Part shown: one piece after another, positions 1 through 9,730 of the stretch | Numbering within the stretch: the stretch's first letter is position 1 | Layout of the letters: each line of letters begins with the position of its first letter | Source of the DNA: Agrostemma githago | Lineage: Eukaryota > Streptophyta > Magnoliopsida > Caryophyllales > Caryophyllaceae | Length of the DNA stretch: 64,000 bases | Assembly: GCA_958450325.1 (NCBI GenBank) | Contig: OY288242.1 | Location: 23,194,474-23,258,473, forward strand | Reading direction: 5' to 3' | The notes under the pieces: generated by a model | Database searches by the model: none | Told to the model about the DNA's origin: nothing | What the model saw: only the letters and a program-made list of their open reading frames with translations | Translations under genes and position numbers: made by a program

Positions 1-163
1 TACTTTTATAGGATCCATTTTGGATAGAACATGTACCTCGTGGCTGAGCATATAATGTCGTAGCTTTTTAGTGGCCCAAACCAAAGCTAGACACGTTTTC
101 TCGAGCATTTTATACTTGCATTCGTATTCCAGGAACTTTTTACTAATGTAGTAAATAGCCCGT
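1..163 (-). pseudogene. Tat/Ogre-like pol, RNase H fragment (3' part)
   Basis: Read on the minus strand this translates as part of a Ty3/gypsy RNase H domain: it contains AIYYISKKFLEYECKYKMLE, then KTCLALVWATKKLRHYM and a SKMDPIK-like end. That pattern is typical of the Tat/Ogre and Athila branch (established family knowledge). The frame is open across the segment but stops at 163, where element I is inserted, and resumes at 27059-27132. The pieces belong to one older element that was the target of later insertions. The rest of its pol lies to the left of the window or beyond element III. Confidence 0.85.
159..163. repeat. Target-site duplication of element I (left copy)
   Basis: CCCGT directly precedes the first TGATAAG of element I. 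The same five bases directly follow the last LTR at 27059-27063. Five base pairs is the normal duplication for Ty3/gypsy integrases. Confidence 0.92.
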
Positions 164-1468
164 TGATAAGTAATATTTTAGTAGTGATTTACCCCGACTT
201 TTACCTGTTATTTAGTCCGATTTTGTGTTATATAATTATCATATAGCTCATTATATGTCTTTAAGTGTTAATTAGAATCCGTTAGTTGTTTTAGTTATAC
301 TTGTAGTAATAATTGTTATTTTCCGAGAATTTGGTACTGCTTTGTCTCGTTTCTATTTTGTAGGTACCATTTCAGGAATAACCGAGTAAAGATGAACGGG
401 TCAAGACGAGTTAAAAGACGACAAAAATGAAGGTCAAGACGAATATTGGACCCGTCCAAATAAGTCGAACTTCAGTCCATTCACGAAGCGATCCCCACGG
501 ACCTAGTTCTTACCCACGATCCCCACGGAGAATAATAAGAATGGCAGAGGGGGTGGAAGAAAAATAGGGCCGCACAACAGGAGGCAGGAGGGAAAAGGCT
601 ATTTTATATGTTATGCCATGCTTTTTCACTATTTTTGGCTTTGTTTTTCTAGAATTAATTAGGTTGTATTAGTCTAATTAGTTTGATTAATCATTTTGCA
701 CTTCATCTATGCAACTTTCTTCTCTCGTGCTCGGTATAGTCTCTCTTTTTCTTCTTTCCATTTAACTTTTTGTTCAAGTTGTTATTTATATTAAAGTTTC
801 AATCTTTATCGTATAATTATGCTATTTCTTCTTTAATTTTAGTGGGTAGATTGATTAGAATAGTTTTAATCATGTTTGAGTAGTAATTTCTAGGGTTAGG
901 GTTAATTCGGTTCGTCTTAATTGGGGTTTTGTCCCGAGTTCGTTTAATTGTTGATTAATCGTTATTATTATCCGTTTGAACGTTTTATCTGTACGATTCA
1001 CTTGTCTTGGCCAGATCAGTTAATCAATTTAGTTGACCTGAGCTTAAGATCGAGAGGCGAGTTTAGGTTAGACTTACGTTCATTGGGGTAGGTCGACCTA
1101 GTAAGTAGCGAGAGCCAGCTAGGACCGTCCTATGGTAGATAGAGACTCGAGAGAGCCTATCTTTTGCCTGTTACTGACCTTAATCGACTATTTTATGAGT
1201 CCGAAAACTCCCCTGAGACTACCCTGTTAACCTTGACCCTAGTCCCTTTTATTATATTTGTTATCGTTCTCATTTATCGTTAGTTTAGTTAATTACTTTA
1301 GATATTTCAACCCAAACCGAATTTCTACGATTAAAACTTTAACTAGACCGAGACTTTTCATTTAGCTCACCGTCCCTGTGGATTCGATACCCGACTTACC
1401 CTAGCTACCCAGTTAGTTGAGTTAGGTTCTTGTTTGATTGTGGGGATCCGCGACAAATCCCTACGTCA
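164..1468 (+). repeat. Element I LTR, copy 1
   Basis: Begins TGATAAGTAATATTTT and ends CCCTACGTCA, about 1305 bp. It differs from copies 2 and 3 at sites where those two agree (for example aataagtcg here versus aataagacg, and gagccagc versus gagcccgc), so it is the most diverged copy. Non-coding. Confidence 0.9.
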
Positions 1469-1471
1469 AAA

Positions 1472-1489
1472 TGGCGCCGTTGCCCGGGA
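1472..1489 (+). promoter_or_regulatory. Primer-binding site (tRNA-Asp), body 1
   Basis: TGGCGCCGTTGCCCGGGA, three bases after the LTR, matches the complement of the plant tRNA-Asp 3' end except for one G-to-C change. Copy 2 has the perfect form. Confidence 0.88.
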
Positions 1490-1678
1490 CGGTGCTTAGT
1501 TAGATATTAGTCTTGATTTAGTTCTAGTTTTAGTCGTTTTCTTGTTTTAAAAAAAAGAAAAAAAAGAACCATCCTTATCCTACGTATTACTATTATTATA
1601 GTGTGTATTTGTTTTTTCTATTTTAGTAGAATAGTAGTAGTGGTAGTATTTTTTATTATTTTATTTCGCTTAATTTTT

Positions 1679-1730
1679 ATTTATTTATTTCTTCTTCTTC
1701 TTCTTCTTCTTCTTCTTCTTCTCCTCCTCC
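1679..1730 (+). repeat. TTC microsatellite upstream of gag, copy 1
   Basis: A run of TTC/CTC triplets between the PBS and the gag start. Read as coding it gives a run of leucines, which is why the frame appears open back to 1601; I do not count it as protein. The homologous tract in body 2 is about twice as long. Confidence 0.85.
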
Positions 1731-1777
1731 TTCCCTTATTGAGTGTTGTTCTTTTCTCTTGTCTTCTTTATCTCGCC

Positions 1778-3355
1778 ATGTCTACTCTAGCAGACCATAA
1801 TACACCAAAACCCGAGACGTTTGCTTCACCTATTAACCTTGGAAATTTGGAGGGTCTTGACTTCTATGTTGACCCGGGATTTATTGAGTTGGTGGAGCAG
1901 AATGCCTTTCACGGGACTGAGAGTGAGGATGTGTATAAACTTCTTAAGAGATTTGTGGATTATTGTAGTTTTGTGAGGAGGGGTGATTTGCCCATTGAGA
2001 CAATATTTCTCATGCTTTTTCCCTTTTTCCTTAAAGGCGAGGCTTGGGAATGGTTATATTTACACCCTCCTAACACATTCTTTTCCTGGGAATCATTAGC
2101 TTTGGCCTTCCTTAGGAATTACTTCCCTCCTACTAAAACCGCCAAGTTTAGACAAGACATTCTCAACTTTAGACAGGGCGAGTTTGAGAGTTTGAGTGAT
2201 TCTTGGAGTAGGTTCAAGAGCTTATTGAGAGCATGTCCCCATCATGGCATCCCACTTTGGCTTATCACATTGACATTCTTTGATAACTTGCTTCCTTTTG
2301 ATAGAGATTTGATACTTGTTGCATCTAACTGGAAATTCTATGATTTGGAAGTAGAAGAAGCACATGCATTGATTGTGAAAATAGCCAGTGGCCATGACCA
2401 TTGTGCATTTGGGAGAGGACCACAACCAAGATATGACCCACAGGTTCCTTCGTTGTAAAGTGAGGCGGTCAATTCCTACTCTCTTAGTGATGTGTATGAT
2501 GCTAGTGTTTGTCATGTTTCTCCTCCCCATGTTAATGTGAATGTTATGCATGATATTCCATCTTCCCCACCCCTTGTGAACATAATTGATGATGAAGATG
2601 ATGATTATGTGTATAATTTTCAATCTCACCATGTTAACGTTGAAAATGAAGTGCAGGATTTCTCATTGGGTGATTGTTTTGAGAATCCCGTGTTTGAGGA
2701 TATAATTGATGTTGAAATGATACATAATCCTCTCTTTGACTTCATGGTGGTAGAGGGGGTTAGTGATGATAATGATGCTCTCCTTGATTCCTTATACTTC
2801 GACTCATCTCCATATGAATCTGTGCTTGACGATACTCGGGATTGTGACGGTTTCTTTGAGAAACCTATTTTAGAGAAATAGGTTGAGGATGAATCTCTTT
2901 TACCTATTGATTGCCTTGACCTTGTTTCTCTTAGCTCTATAGTTGAGCTCATGTTAAGTGAGGAGGACTGTGATAGTTCTATCCAGGAGATCAGTTTGCT
3001 TTTAGACTTGTCTCTTATGGAAAATATGATGGAGAGCACTGAAGACGGAGATATTACCACCTCTCCCAGGAGGAGTGAAAGTGGTAAGATGGGTTTTTTG
3101 AGTGGTTTTGGAGTATTAGACCCATTTCTTGTGCAACTTGAATTTTATGATGAGCCTTCTAGTGAAACTGAGATATTCGGTATGCACATCTTGCCTCACA
3201 AACCGCTTATTAGCCTTCTTACCCCTTTTATCTGTTATTGGTCATGCTTATTAATGCTGATTCATTATGACCATTTTGCCGACGACTGGTCTAGCTTGTT
3301 TGACAAGCTAATGAGGTCCTTGACCAGTTTTTTAAACAATTTGTTAGCTTGTTGA
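1778..3355 (+). pseudogene. Gag-like polyprotein of element I, copy 1 (two nonsense stops)
   Basis: Structural protein of a retroelement particle. I place the start at ATG 1778 (MSTLADHNTPKPETF), since upstream sequence is microsatellite. The first ~220 codons hold a retrotransposon Gag domain: FLKGEAWEWLYLHPP, FLRNYFPPTKTAKF, ESLSDSWSRFKSLLRACPHH. There is no zinc knuckle. A TAA at 2456-2458 interrupts the frame where copy 2 reads TTA. Another in-frame stop at 2879-2881 is followed by an open segment to 3355. The part after about 2490 is an acidic module (DDEDDD near 2590, FFEKPIL, LPIDCLD, DWSSLFDKLMRSL) shared with elements II and III and not known to me. No pol follows. Confidence 0.82.
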
Positions 3356-3551
3356 GATTTGTTGGTACTGTGTATATATGTTTCTTTGCTTGTTTTTTGT
3401 GTGTTTTTGTTTGTCGTTTTGTGTGTAGATAATATGTGAGCTCCAAGAAATCGACAAGAGATTTGACGGGTATGAGAATTAAGTATCAAGCATCACTTCA
3501 CTTTAGTAAGTTCTTTACCCACCCATTCTCTTTTCCCTCCCTAGTTCTTGA

Positions 3552-3588
3552 ACATTGAGGACAATGTCCGATTTAAGTGTGGGGGAGG
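3552..3588 (+). promoter_or_regulatory. Upstream hairpin plus polypurine-like tract (body 1)
   Basis: ACATTG-AGGA-CAATGT is a perfect 6-bp stem at 3552-3567, followed by AAGTGTGGGGGAGG. It resembles the true 3' PPT module about 960 bp downstream and could act as a second plus-strand primer site (inference). Confidence 0.55.
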
Positions 3589-4513
3589 ATTTGTTGTTGG
3601 TTGATTGGAGTATTTTGTGTCGGTTTGTGTTTTTTGAGTCGTAGTTTGTTTTTGTGCAAAAAAAATAGTAGTTTTTTTCACTCGTTTTCTTTGATTTAGT
3701 CGTTTTTCTAACTTTTAACTTTTTGTGTAAATAATGATTTTTAGACACTTGATCGTTGCAATTGTTCGTTATATATCAATCGGTCTCCTACTGTAAGTCG
3801 CTTCAGGGTGTGTACTTCACTTGTTCCATTTTCCACCTCCCGTGATGTGATGTGACTTTAGTTAACTTGTCTAGGTGACGGTGATCCATGTGACTTCCTT
3901 TTTGCGATCCATTCTACTTATCATCTTTTATCAGGAAGAGAGCGGCGTTACAAATTCAGCTCGATCTTTCCACACAAATAAATGCATGTTTGTAAGCACC
4001 GAAAAAAAAAATCACAAAAATATAAAAAAAGACAAAAAATAAGGGGGAGATGAAAAAAAACTGAAAAAGGAAAAAATTGAAAAGAAAAAAACAATTGAAG
4101 AAAAAAAAGAAATTGAAAAGGAAAAAAGAAAAAAAAGTACGATTCCTCCTCGAGTTAGCTATTTTTAATCATTTTTTCCCATTTTGGATTGTTTATTCTT
4201 GTCACTTTGGTTCATTAGGACGATCCTGGACTCTTTGAGTCGAGACGAGTTTTTCTAGTGTTAATTACGTCATGGGAGTACTCATTCCGCCTCCATCTCA
4301 TACCCTTGACATAGCATGGACCGAAACCGATGGACGTATAGTGTCGATTGCAACCGTCTTAGTGTTTGATTATCCTTTTTTATACTTGAGTTGAATTTTA
4401 GAATTTTGACTTTGATTAGAAAGCTTGTGACTTAAAATTTTCATGTAAGTAGTCTGTGTCTGTTAGCTTTTCTAGTTGTCTTTCTTTACGGGTCGTTAGT
4501 TTGGTTTAGTGAG

Positions 4514-4551
4514 CTTACTCGAGGACGAGTAAGGGTTAAGTGTGGGGGAGT
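4514..4551 (+). promoter_or_regulatory. 3' hairpin and polypurine tract, body 1
   Basis: CTTACTCG-AGGA-CGAGTAAG (4514-4533) is a perfect 8-bp stem. GGTTAAGTGTGGGGGAG follows and abuts the LTR. The purine tract is where plus-strand DNA synthesis starts in this class. Confidence 0.8.
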
Positions 4552-4552
4552 T

Positions 4553-5855
4553 TGATAAGTAATATTTTAGTAGTGATTTACCCAACTTTTACCCGTTATT
4601 TAGTCCGATTTTGTGTTATATAATTATCATATAGCTCATTATATGTCTTTAAGTGCTAAATAGAATCCGTTAGTTGTTTTAGTTATACTTGTAGTAATAA
4701 TTGTTATTTTTCGAGAATTTGGTACCGCTTTGTCTCGTTTCTATTTTGTAGGTACCATTTCAGGAATAACCGAGAAAAGATGAACGGGTCAAGACGAGTT
4801 AAAAGACAACAAAAATGAAGGTCAAGACGAATATTGGACCCGTCCAAATAAGACGAACTTCAGTCCATTCCCGGAACGATCCCCACGGACCTGGTTCTTA
4901 CCCACGATCCCCACGGAGAATAATAAGAATGGCAGAAGGGGTGGAAGAAAAACAGGGCCGCACAACAGGAGGCAGGAGGGATTAGGCTATTTTATATGCT
5001 ATGCCATGCTTTTTCACTATTTTGGCTTTGTTTTTCTAGAATTAATTAGGTTGTATTAGTCTAATTAGTTTGATTAATCATTTTGCACTTCATCTATGCA
5101 ACTTTCTTCTCTCATGCTCGGTATAGTCTCTCTTTTTCTTCTTTCCATTTAACTTTTTGTTCAAGTTGTTATTTATATTAAAGTTTCAATCTTCATCGTA
5201 TAATTATGCTATTTCTTCTTTAATTTTAGTGGGTAGATTGATTAGAATAGTTTTAATCATGTTTGTGTAGTAATTTCTAGGGTTAGGGTTAATTCGGTTC
5301 GTCTTAATTGGGGTTTTGTCCCGAGTTAGTTTAATTGCTGATTAATCGTTATTAATATCCGTTTGAACGTTTTATCTGTATGATTCACTTGTCCTGGCCA
5401 GATCACTTAATCAATTTAGTTGACCTGAGCTTAAGATCGAGAGGCGAGTTTAGGTTAGACTTACGTTCATTGGGGTAGGTCGACCTAGTAAGTAGCGAGA
5501 GCCCGCTAGGACCGTCCTATGGTAGATAGAGAATCGAGAGAGCCTATCTTTTGCCTGTTACTGACCTTAATCGACTATTTTATGACTCCGACAACTCCCC
5601 TGAGACTACCCTGTTAACCTTGACCCTAGTCCCTTTTATTATATTTGTTATCGTTCTCATTTATCGTTAGTTTAGTTAATTACTTTAGATATTTCAACCC
5701 AAACCGAATTTCTACGATTAAAACTTTAACTAGACCGAGACTTTTCATTTAGCTCACCGTCCCTGTGGATTCGATACCCGACTTACCCTAGCTACCCAGT
5801 TAGTTGAGTTAGGTTCTTGTTTGATTGTGGGGATCCGCGACAAATCCCTACGTCA
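4553..5855 (+). repeat. Element I LTR, copy 2 (shared middle LTR)
   Basis: About 1303 bp, TGATAAG to CTACGTCA. A PPT precedes it and a PBS follows, so it serves as the 3' LTR of body 1 and the 5' LTR of body 2. Confidence 0.9.
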
Positions 5856-5858
5856 AAA

Positions 5859-5876
5859 TGGCGCCGTTGCCGGGGA
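5859..5876 (+). promoter_or_regulatory. Primer-binding site (tRNA-Asp), body 2
   Basis: TGGCGCCGTTGCCGGGGA, a full match to the complement of the plant tRNA-Asp 3' end, three bases after the middle LTR. Confidence 0.9.
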
Positions 5877-6420
5877 CGGTGCTTAGTTAGATATTAGTCT
5901 TAATTTAGTTCTAGTTTTAGTCGTTTTCTTGTTTTAAAAAAAAGAAAAAAAAAGAACCATCCTTATCCAAAGTATTACTATTATTATAGTGTGTATTTGT
6001 TTTTTCTATCCCTTATTATATAAAGCAGGAGCATTTAGAGGCCTCACAATGACCCACGTCAGCATGTCCTACATGGCGGTGAGTTGTCGCTGATATGGCA
6101 AGCGATGTGGCAACTATAAACTGCTTAAATTAGGGCAAAATCATTGCAGTTGGGCTCAGACTGGCGGTTACTTAAATATTGGCAGTTAAATTGTAAAGAT
6201 TGTTCTGAACGGAACCAACCATGTACTCCACCTCCTCTTGAAAGTTGAAACTGCATATGCATAAATCTTCTCTCTAGAATAAAGAAATTGACTATAATTC
6301 ATCCACCACTTTTACCCCTCTGTTACTTCTTTCACATCGCCCTTTCCACTAACCAAATAACTCAACTCATATATTTTCCCGCCTAAAGCTATCCACAACA
6401 AAAATTAAAAAAATAGACCA

Positions 6421-6500
6421 AATGAGCTAGGCACGAATCGAACTCCTAACCTCATGTGTATCACCCTCCTCCTCTCCAACTACACTCTAACATCTTACCA
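6421..6500 (-). other. Possible tRNA-derived (SINE head-like) segment
   Basis: On the minus strand a TGGTAAGATGTTAGAGTG stretch (A box-like) is followed by GGAGTTCGATTCGTGCC (B box-like, GTTCGATTC). The spacing suits an internal RNA polymerase III promoter, but I could not fold a cloverleaf and saw no tail. Weak call. Confidence 0.25.
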
Positions 6501-7178
6501 ATTTAAAAAGCACTACAACACACATAAAGCTATACACCACAAAAAGTATGTAATTAAGAAAATTTGATTGATTACATTGATTACCAAAATCACATGTTTT
6601 ACATGGAAGATATCACGTACAATATTTAATATGGAATGTATGATCAATTTTTTTTAAAAGTATAAACATATTGTATTCCGTTTTAACCAAATAGTTGCAT
6701 TATTTTTGTTAATAGAAGATTGCACTATGCCGTACAATATTTTACATAGAATATAAAATAGTTATGATTATTATTGTATATCATTCTGATCATATTCGAA
6801 AATTATATTCTTAACAACGATATAAAATTTAGTAACTATATAAAAATGGAATATATATTCCGATTGCTCTTACAAAGCCTGATACATAGTAAAAACTCAC
6901 AAAAAATTCTCTATATACTATTCTAAGACAATAACAGTTACTAACATTTTCCTCAAAAATACACTAATTTAAATTGAGAAGTAAAAGAACATTTCACTAA
7001 TAAATTCGCAAACTATTCATTTTCATTAATGTTAAAGAAATTGACAAAAAAAACTTCTTTTTATGAAAATAATTAGATAAATTTGAAGATATGATGTCAT
7101 TAACCTTGAGAAAAAAATCAGTTATTTAAAAAAATTATTTTTGAAATGAGCTATTTATTTTAACTTTTACAAAGATAT

Positions 7179-7390
7179 ACTCTCCTCGTCCCAATGAATT
7201 CTTTGTCTATTCCATATTGGGGCGTCTCAATGAATTCTTTCTCTTTCTATTTTAGGAATGTTATATATATATATATGTGTGTGTAATTTGACCTCCTCAT
7301 GAATTTGGCTTCACATGTCACTTCATCATTGGACCTTTTCCCCTTTGTGCCAAAAGCAAAGGCAAACAATTCATCGGGACGGAAGGATTA
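7179..7390. mobile_element. Stowaway-like MITE (degenerate)
   Basis: The left end CTCTCCTCGTCCCAATGAATT and the inverted right end (reverse complement TCCTTCCGTCCCGATGAATT) lie about 210 bp apart with TA dinucleotides outside. The CTCCCTCCGTCCC-type end is typical of Stowaway/Tc1-mariner MITEs. Ends are approximate. Confidence 0.55.
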
Positions 7391-8336
7391 TATACTCACT
7401 CGATACCACTAAGATCTTCTCATTTATTCAAATGTGAGGATTATAATTATCATATAGAATGATTATTTTGGTAGGGGAGACTGCAAAATACGGAATATAC
7501 TATTAAAATCCATATAAAAAAAGTTTCACAAATTACATAATATAAGTCTTACAGACAGTCCATTTTTAATTTATTTTTTAATTTTCTAATGAAAAACTGA
7601 ATCTTTTTTACACAAAGAGAACGTATCACAGCGTGCTAACCATTAAAAAAAGTACATGATTATACAACTTTTGATAAATATTTATGTATTTTATGGTATG
7701 TTAAAGAGAGAAGAGGGTATCTCGAGATGTGAGATGATATAAACCGAGTACATGAAAAATACTATAAACAATATTTTCATTAATTACACGTTATTTAATA
7801 CTCAGTACATTTCAAGACATTACTCAAATATTTTGATTAGTTTTGCGATTTAAAAAATATTTTCCTATTTCTAAATTATACCGTCGATAAATAGTAAAAA
7901 TAAAATAATAAATTTTTTATTTTAAATCTTAAATGAAATATTCTATAAGATAAATATATTATAAATACGGGGTCTATACTAGTTACTCCATAAACTCCAT
8001 AAATAAATTCCTCAACAAACCTCCAACATCGCCTCTAAAATCAACGATAAAACTGGCGACCACGAATCACATCACCGACGAGCCACCAAGTCTCCCCCGC
8101 GACCACGACGAGTCACCTATTTCGATGAACCACCAGGTATCAATGTGCGGAAACTTCCAAAATATTTCTATTTTTTTTTTTCTGATTGCTTTTGTTTCTA
8201 ATTTCTAATTGCCAAATATTTTTGATTTTGAAGACTAAGTTGTAATGATGCTTTTCATCTAGGAATGATTCCATTACTCCGTACCATGTTGTTCGATGTT
8301 TTGGAAATATCATGTTGCTTCTGATTTATTCAACAG

Positions 8337-8734
8337 GTATTGCCTCAAATAAAATTACTTACAGTCTTTTGAACACTATGTATTGTGAGTGTCGGAAGCC
8401 TGATAGTGATACTTACAGGTATTATTTGGTTTTGGATGCATTCTGTAAGCATGGTAAGTTTGAGGAGGCTCTCAAATTGTTTGAGAAGCTGACCATGGAA
8501 GGCATGAATCTAGGTAGCTATAATGTGATGGCAGATGGCTATTATGCAGAAGAAAGGTTTAAGGAATTGAAGCGGATTGAGGTATTTTTGAACATGGGTG
8601 ATAAATTTTGTAGCTCTGATACCCAATCTTTCAATAATTTGATTGAGCAACTGTATAACAATGATTTGATAATCTATCCATATTTTTTATTTCTAATTGA
8701 AATTGAATGTAAAGTTCGAAACTTTATAGGTTAG
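8337..8734 (+). pseudogene. Captured PPR-protein gene fragment
   Basis: An acceptor-like CAACAG precedes an open stretch that reads ITYSLLNTMYCECRKPD, SDTYRYYLVLDAFCKHGKFE, EALKLFEKLTMEGMNLGSYN and FNNLIEQLYNN. These are about three 35-residue pentatricopeptide repeats (T-Y/S-Y...L..A.CK.G...EA..LF..M pattern). Full PPR proteins bind organelle RNA and hold ten or more repeats; this piece has no start, no targeting peptide and no further repeats. It lies about 180 bp upstream of the GST fragment in the same orientation, as expected for sequential Helitron capture. Not expected to be functional. Confidence 0.75.
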
Positions 8735-8912
8735 AGAACTATAACAAGCTAAAAGATTGAATTGAGTGGTTCCACAGTTGAGAAAATTAAATTGCATTAC
8801 GGAGTATGATTTTGCCTTCCTTTCATTCTATTCACTTCCTACATACAGTACTTGATACTATTAATCACCCTGCTCTAGAACCCGCTTTAATATTTCTATC
8901 CCATTAATTTAG

Positions 8913-9400
8913 ATGATAAAACAGCTTGGTACAAGGATGTTTATCCCCCTGCTAAGGTACACTATCATTTTTAACACCTCATTCTTTCTTATCCATCTTT
9001 TTTCAATTTTTTGTTACTGTAACATGTTTCGCCTTCTCTCCTTTCCTGCAGAATCTGCAGTTGACAAGTTGGAAGAAGCTCTTTCCAAATTTGATGATGG
9101 TGCTTTCTTCCTTGGCCAATTCAGCACAGTAAGTACATACATTGTGCACACTTCCTCTTTGATCACTATAAATATTAATGAGTTTGATACTCCATTGAAA
9201 ACTAAACAAAACCATATCATTTTTCATAAATGAGTATGATATAGGGAGGAGCACATTAACTTAGCTTTCAAAATAACATGCTTTGAGATTTATAAATTCA
9301 GGTAGACATTGCATATGCTTCTTTAATTGAACGCATCCAGCCTTGCTGCTAGAACTAAAGAATTATGACATTACAATTGGGAGGCCCAAGTTGACTATTT
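8913..9400 (+). pseudogene. Captured lambda-class glutathione S-transferase fragment (three exons)
   Basis: Exon-like blocks with intact splice borders: about 8913-8956 (DKTAWYKDVYPPAK), 9052-9128 (ESAVDKLEEALSKFDDGAFF, then LGQFST) and 9302-9400 (VDIAYASLIERIQP, then after a small frame slip LLELKNYDITIGRPKL). The SKFDDGxFFLGQFS-VDIAYxxxIER string and YDITxGRPKL are hallmarks of plant GSTL proteins, which bind or reduce flavonoid-glutathione conjugates. Introns are kept (GT at 9129, AG just before 9302), so capture was from genomic DNA. The N-terminal CPxA active-site region is absent and the frame slips near 9345. Confidence 0.82.
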
Positions 9401-9450
9401 ATATTTATTATATCGTATTTGATCTAACCGTCTTTGATGAATGAATGTAG

Positions 9451-9685
9451 GACGCTCACCGTGCGGCATTTGGCAGAACTGAAGCACAATGTGCCGGGAC
9501 TAATTATCGTTAAGAAAATTCATGTTCAATATGAAGTAATAGTTTGTATGAAGGAGGATCTACTCATTTCATTGGAGACCCATGTTGTTGAAACCGACAA
9601 GGTTGCCAAAGGCATTGGAGCACATTCTTATGTAAAGGAGATTTTTCACTCTTGGATTCTCGAGTTTGCTAATATTTATCCCCAG
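9451..9685 (+). pseudogene. Captured exon resembling plant CDT1
   Basis: Between an acceptor (ATGTAG) and a donor (CAG/GTATAC) lies an open block reading TLTVRHLAELKHNVPGLIIV, KKIHVQYEVIVCMKEDLLIS and VKEIFHSWILEFANIYPQ. The order RHLAxLKxxxPxxIxxKKxxVxxE...CMKxDLxxxL matches the CDT1 fold (geminin/MCM-binding replication licensing factor) as I remember plant CDT1; I could not run a profile search. Only one exon is present. It follows the GST fragment by about 50 bp. Confidence 0.6.
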
Positions 9686-9730
9686 GTATACACCGATATC
9701 CCAATTAGTTACAAGTGCCTTAAAATTTAA

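Larger units (their letters stand above)
3356..4552 (+). other. 3' non-coding region of element I, body 1
   Basis: About 1.2 kb between the gag stop and the next LTR. It contains, in order, a GT-rich tract, a first AGGA hairpin with G-rich tract (3552-3588), an A/G-rich stretch (about 3999-4135) and the hairpin-PPT directly before the LTR (4514-4551). I see no coding potential. Confidence 0.8.
6009..8336. other. Helitron 5' part without genes
   Basis: AT-rich DNA. I see only a possible tRNA-derived segment (6421-6500), a Stowaway-like MITE (about 7179-7390) and short AT repeats near 7262. No open frame of note. Confidence 0.6.

Noticed and set aside
885..905. Telomere-like AGGGTTAGGGTT in LTR I, also in copies 2 and 3
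   Set aside because: Only two units and part of the LTR consensus; no array, so not an interstitial telomere.
1601..1777. Upstream extension of gag frame with a leucine run
   Set aside because: Comes from a TTC microsatellite of different length in the two copies; the conserved ATG with coding similarity is 1778.
6421..6500. Functional tRNA gene
   Set aside because: Only box-like A and B matches. I could not form an acceptor stem or anticodon arm; kept as a weak SINE-like note.
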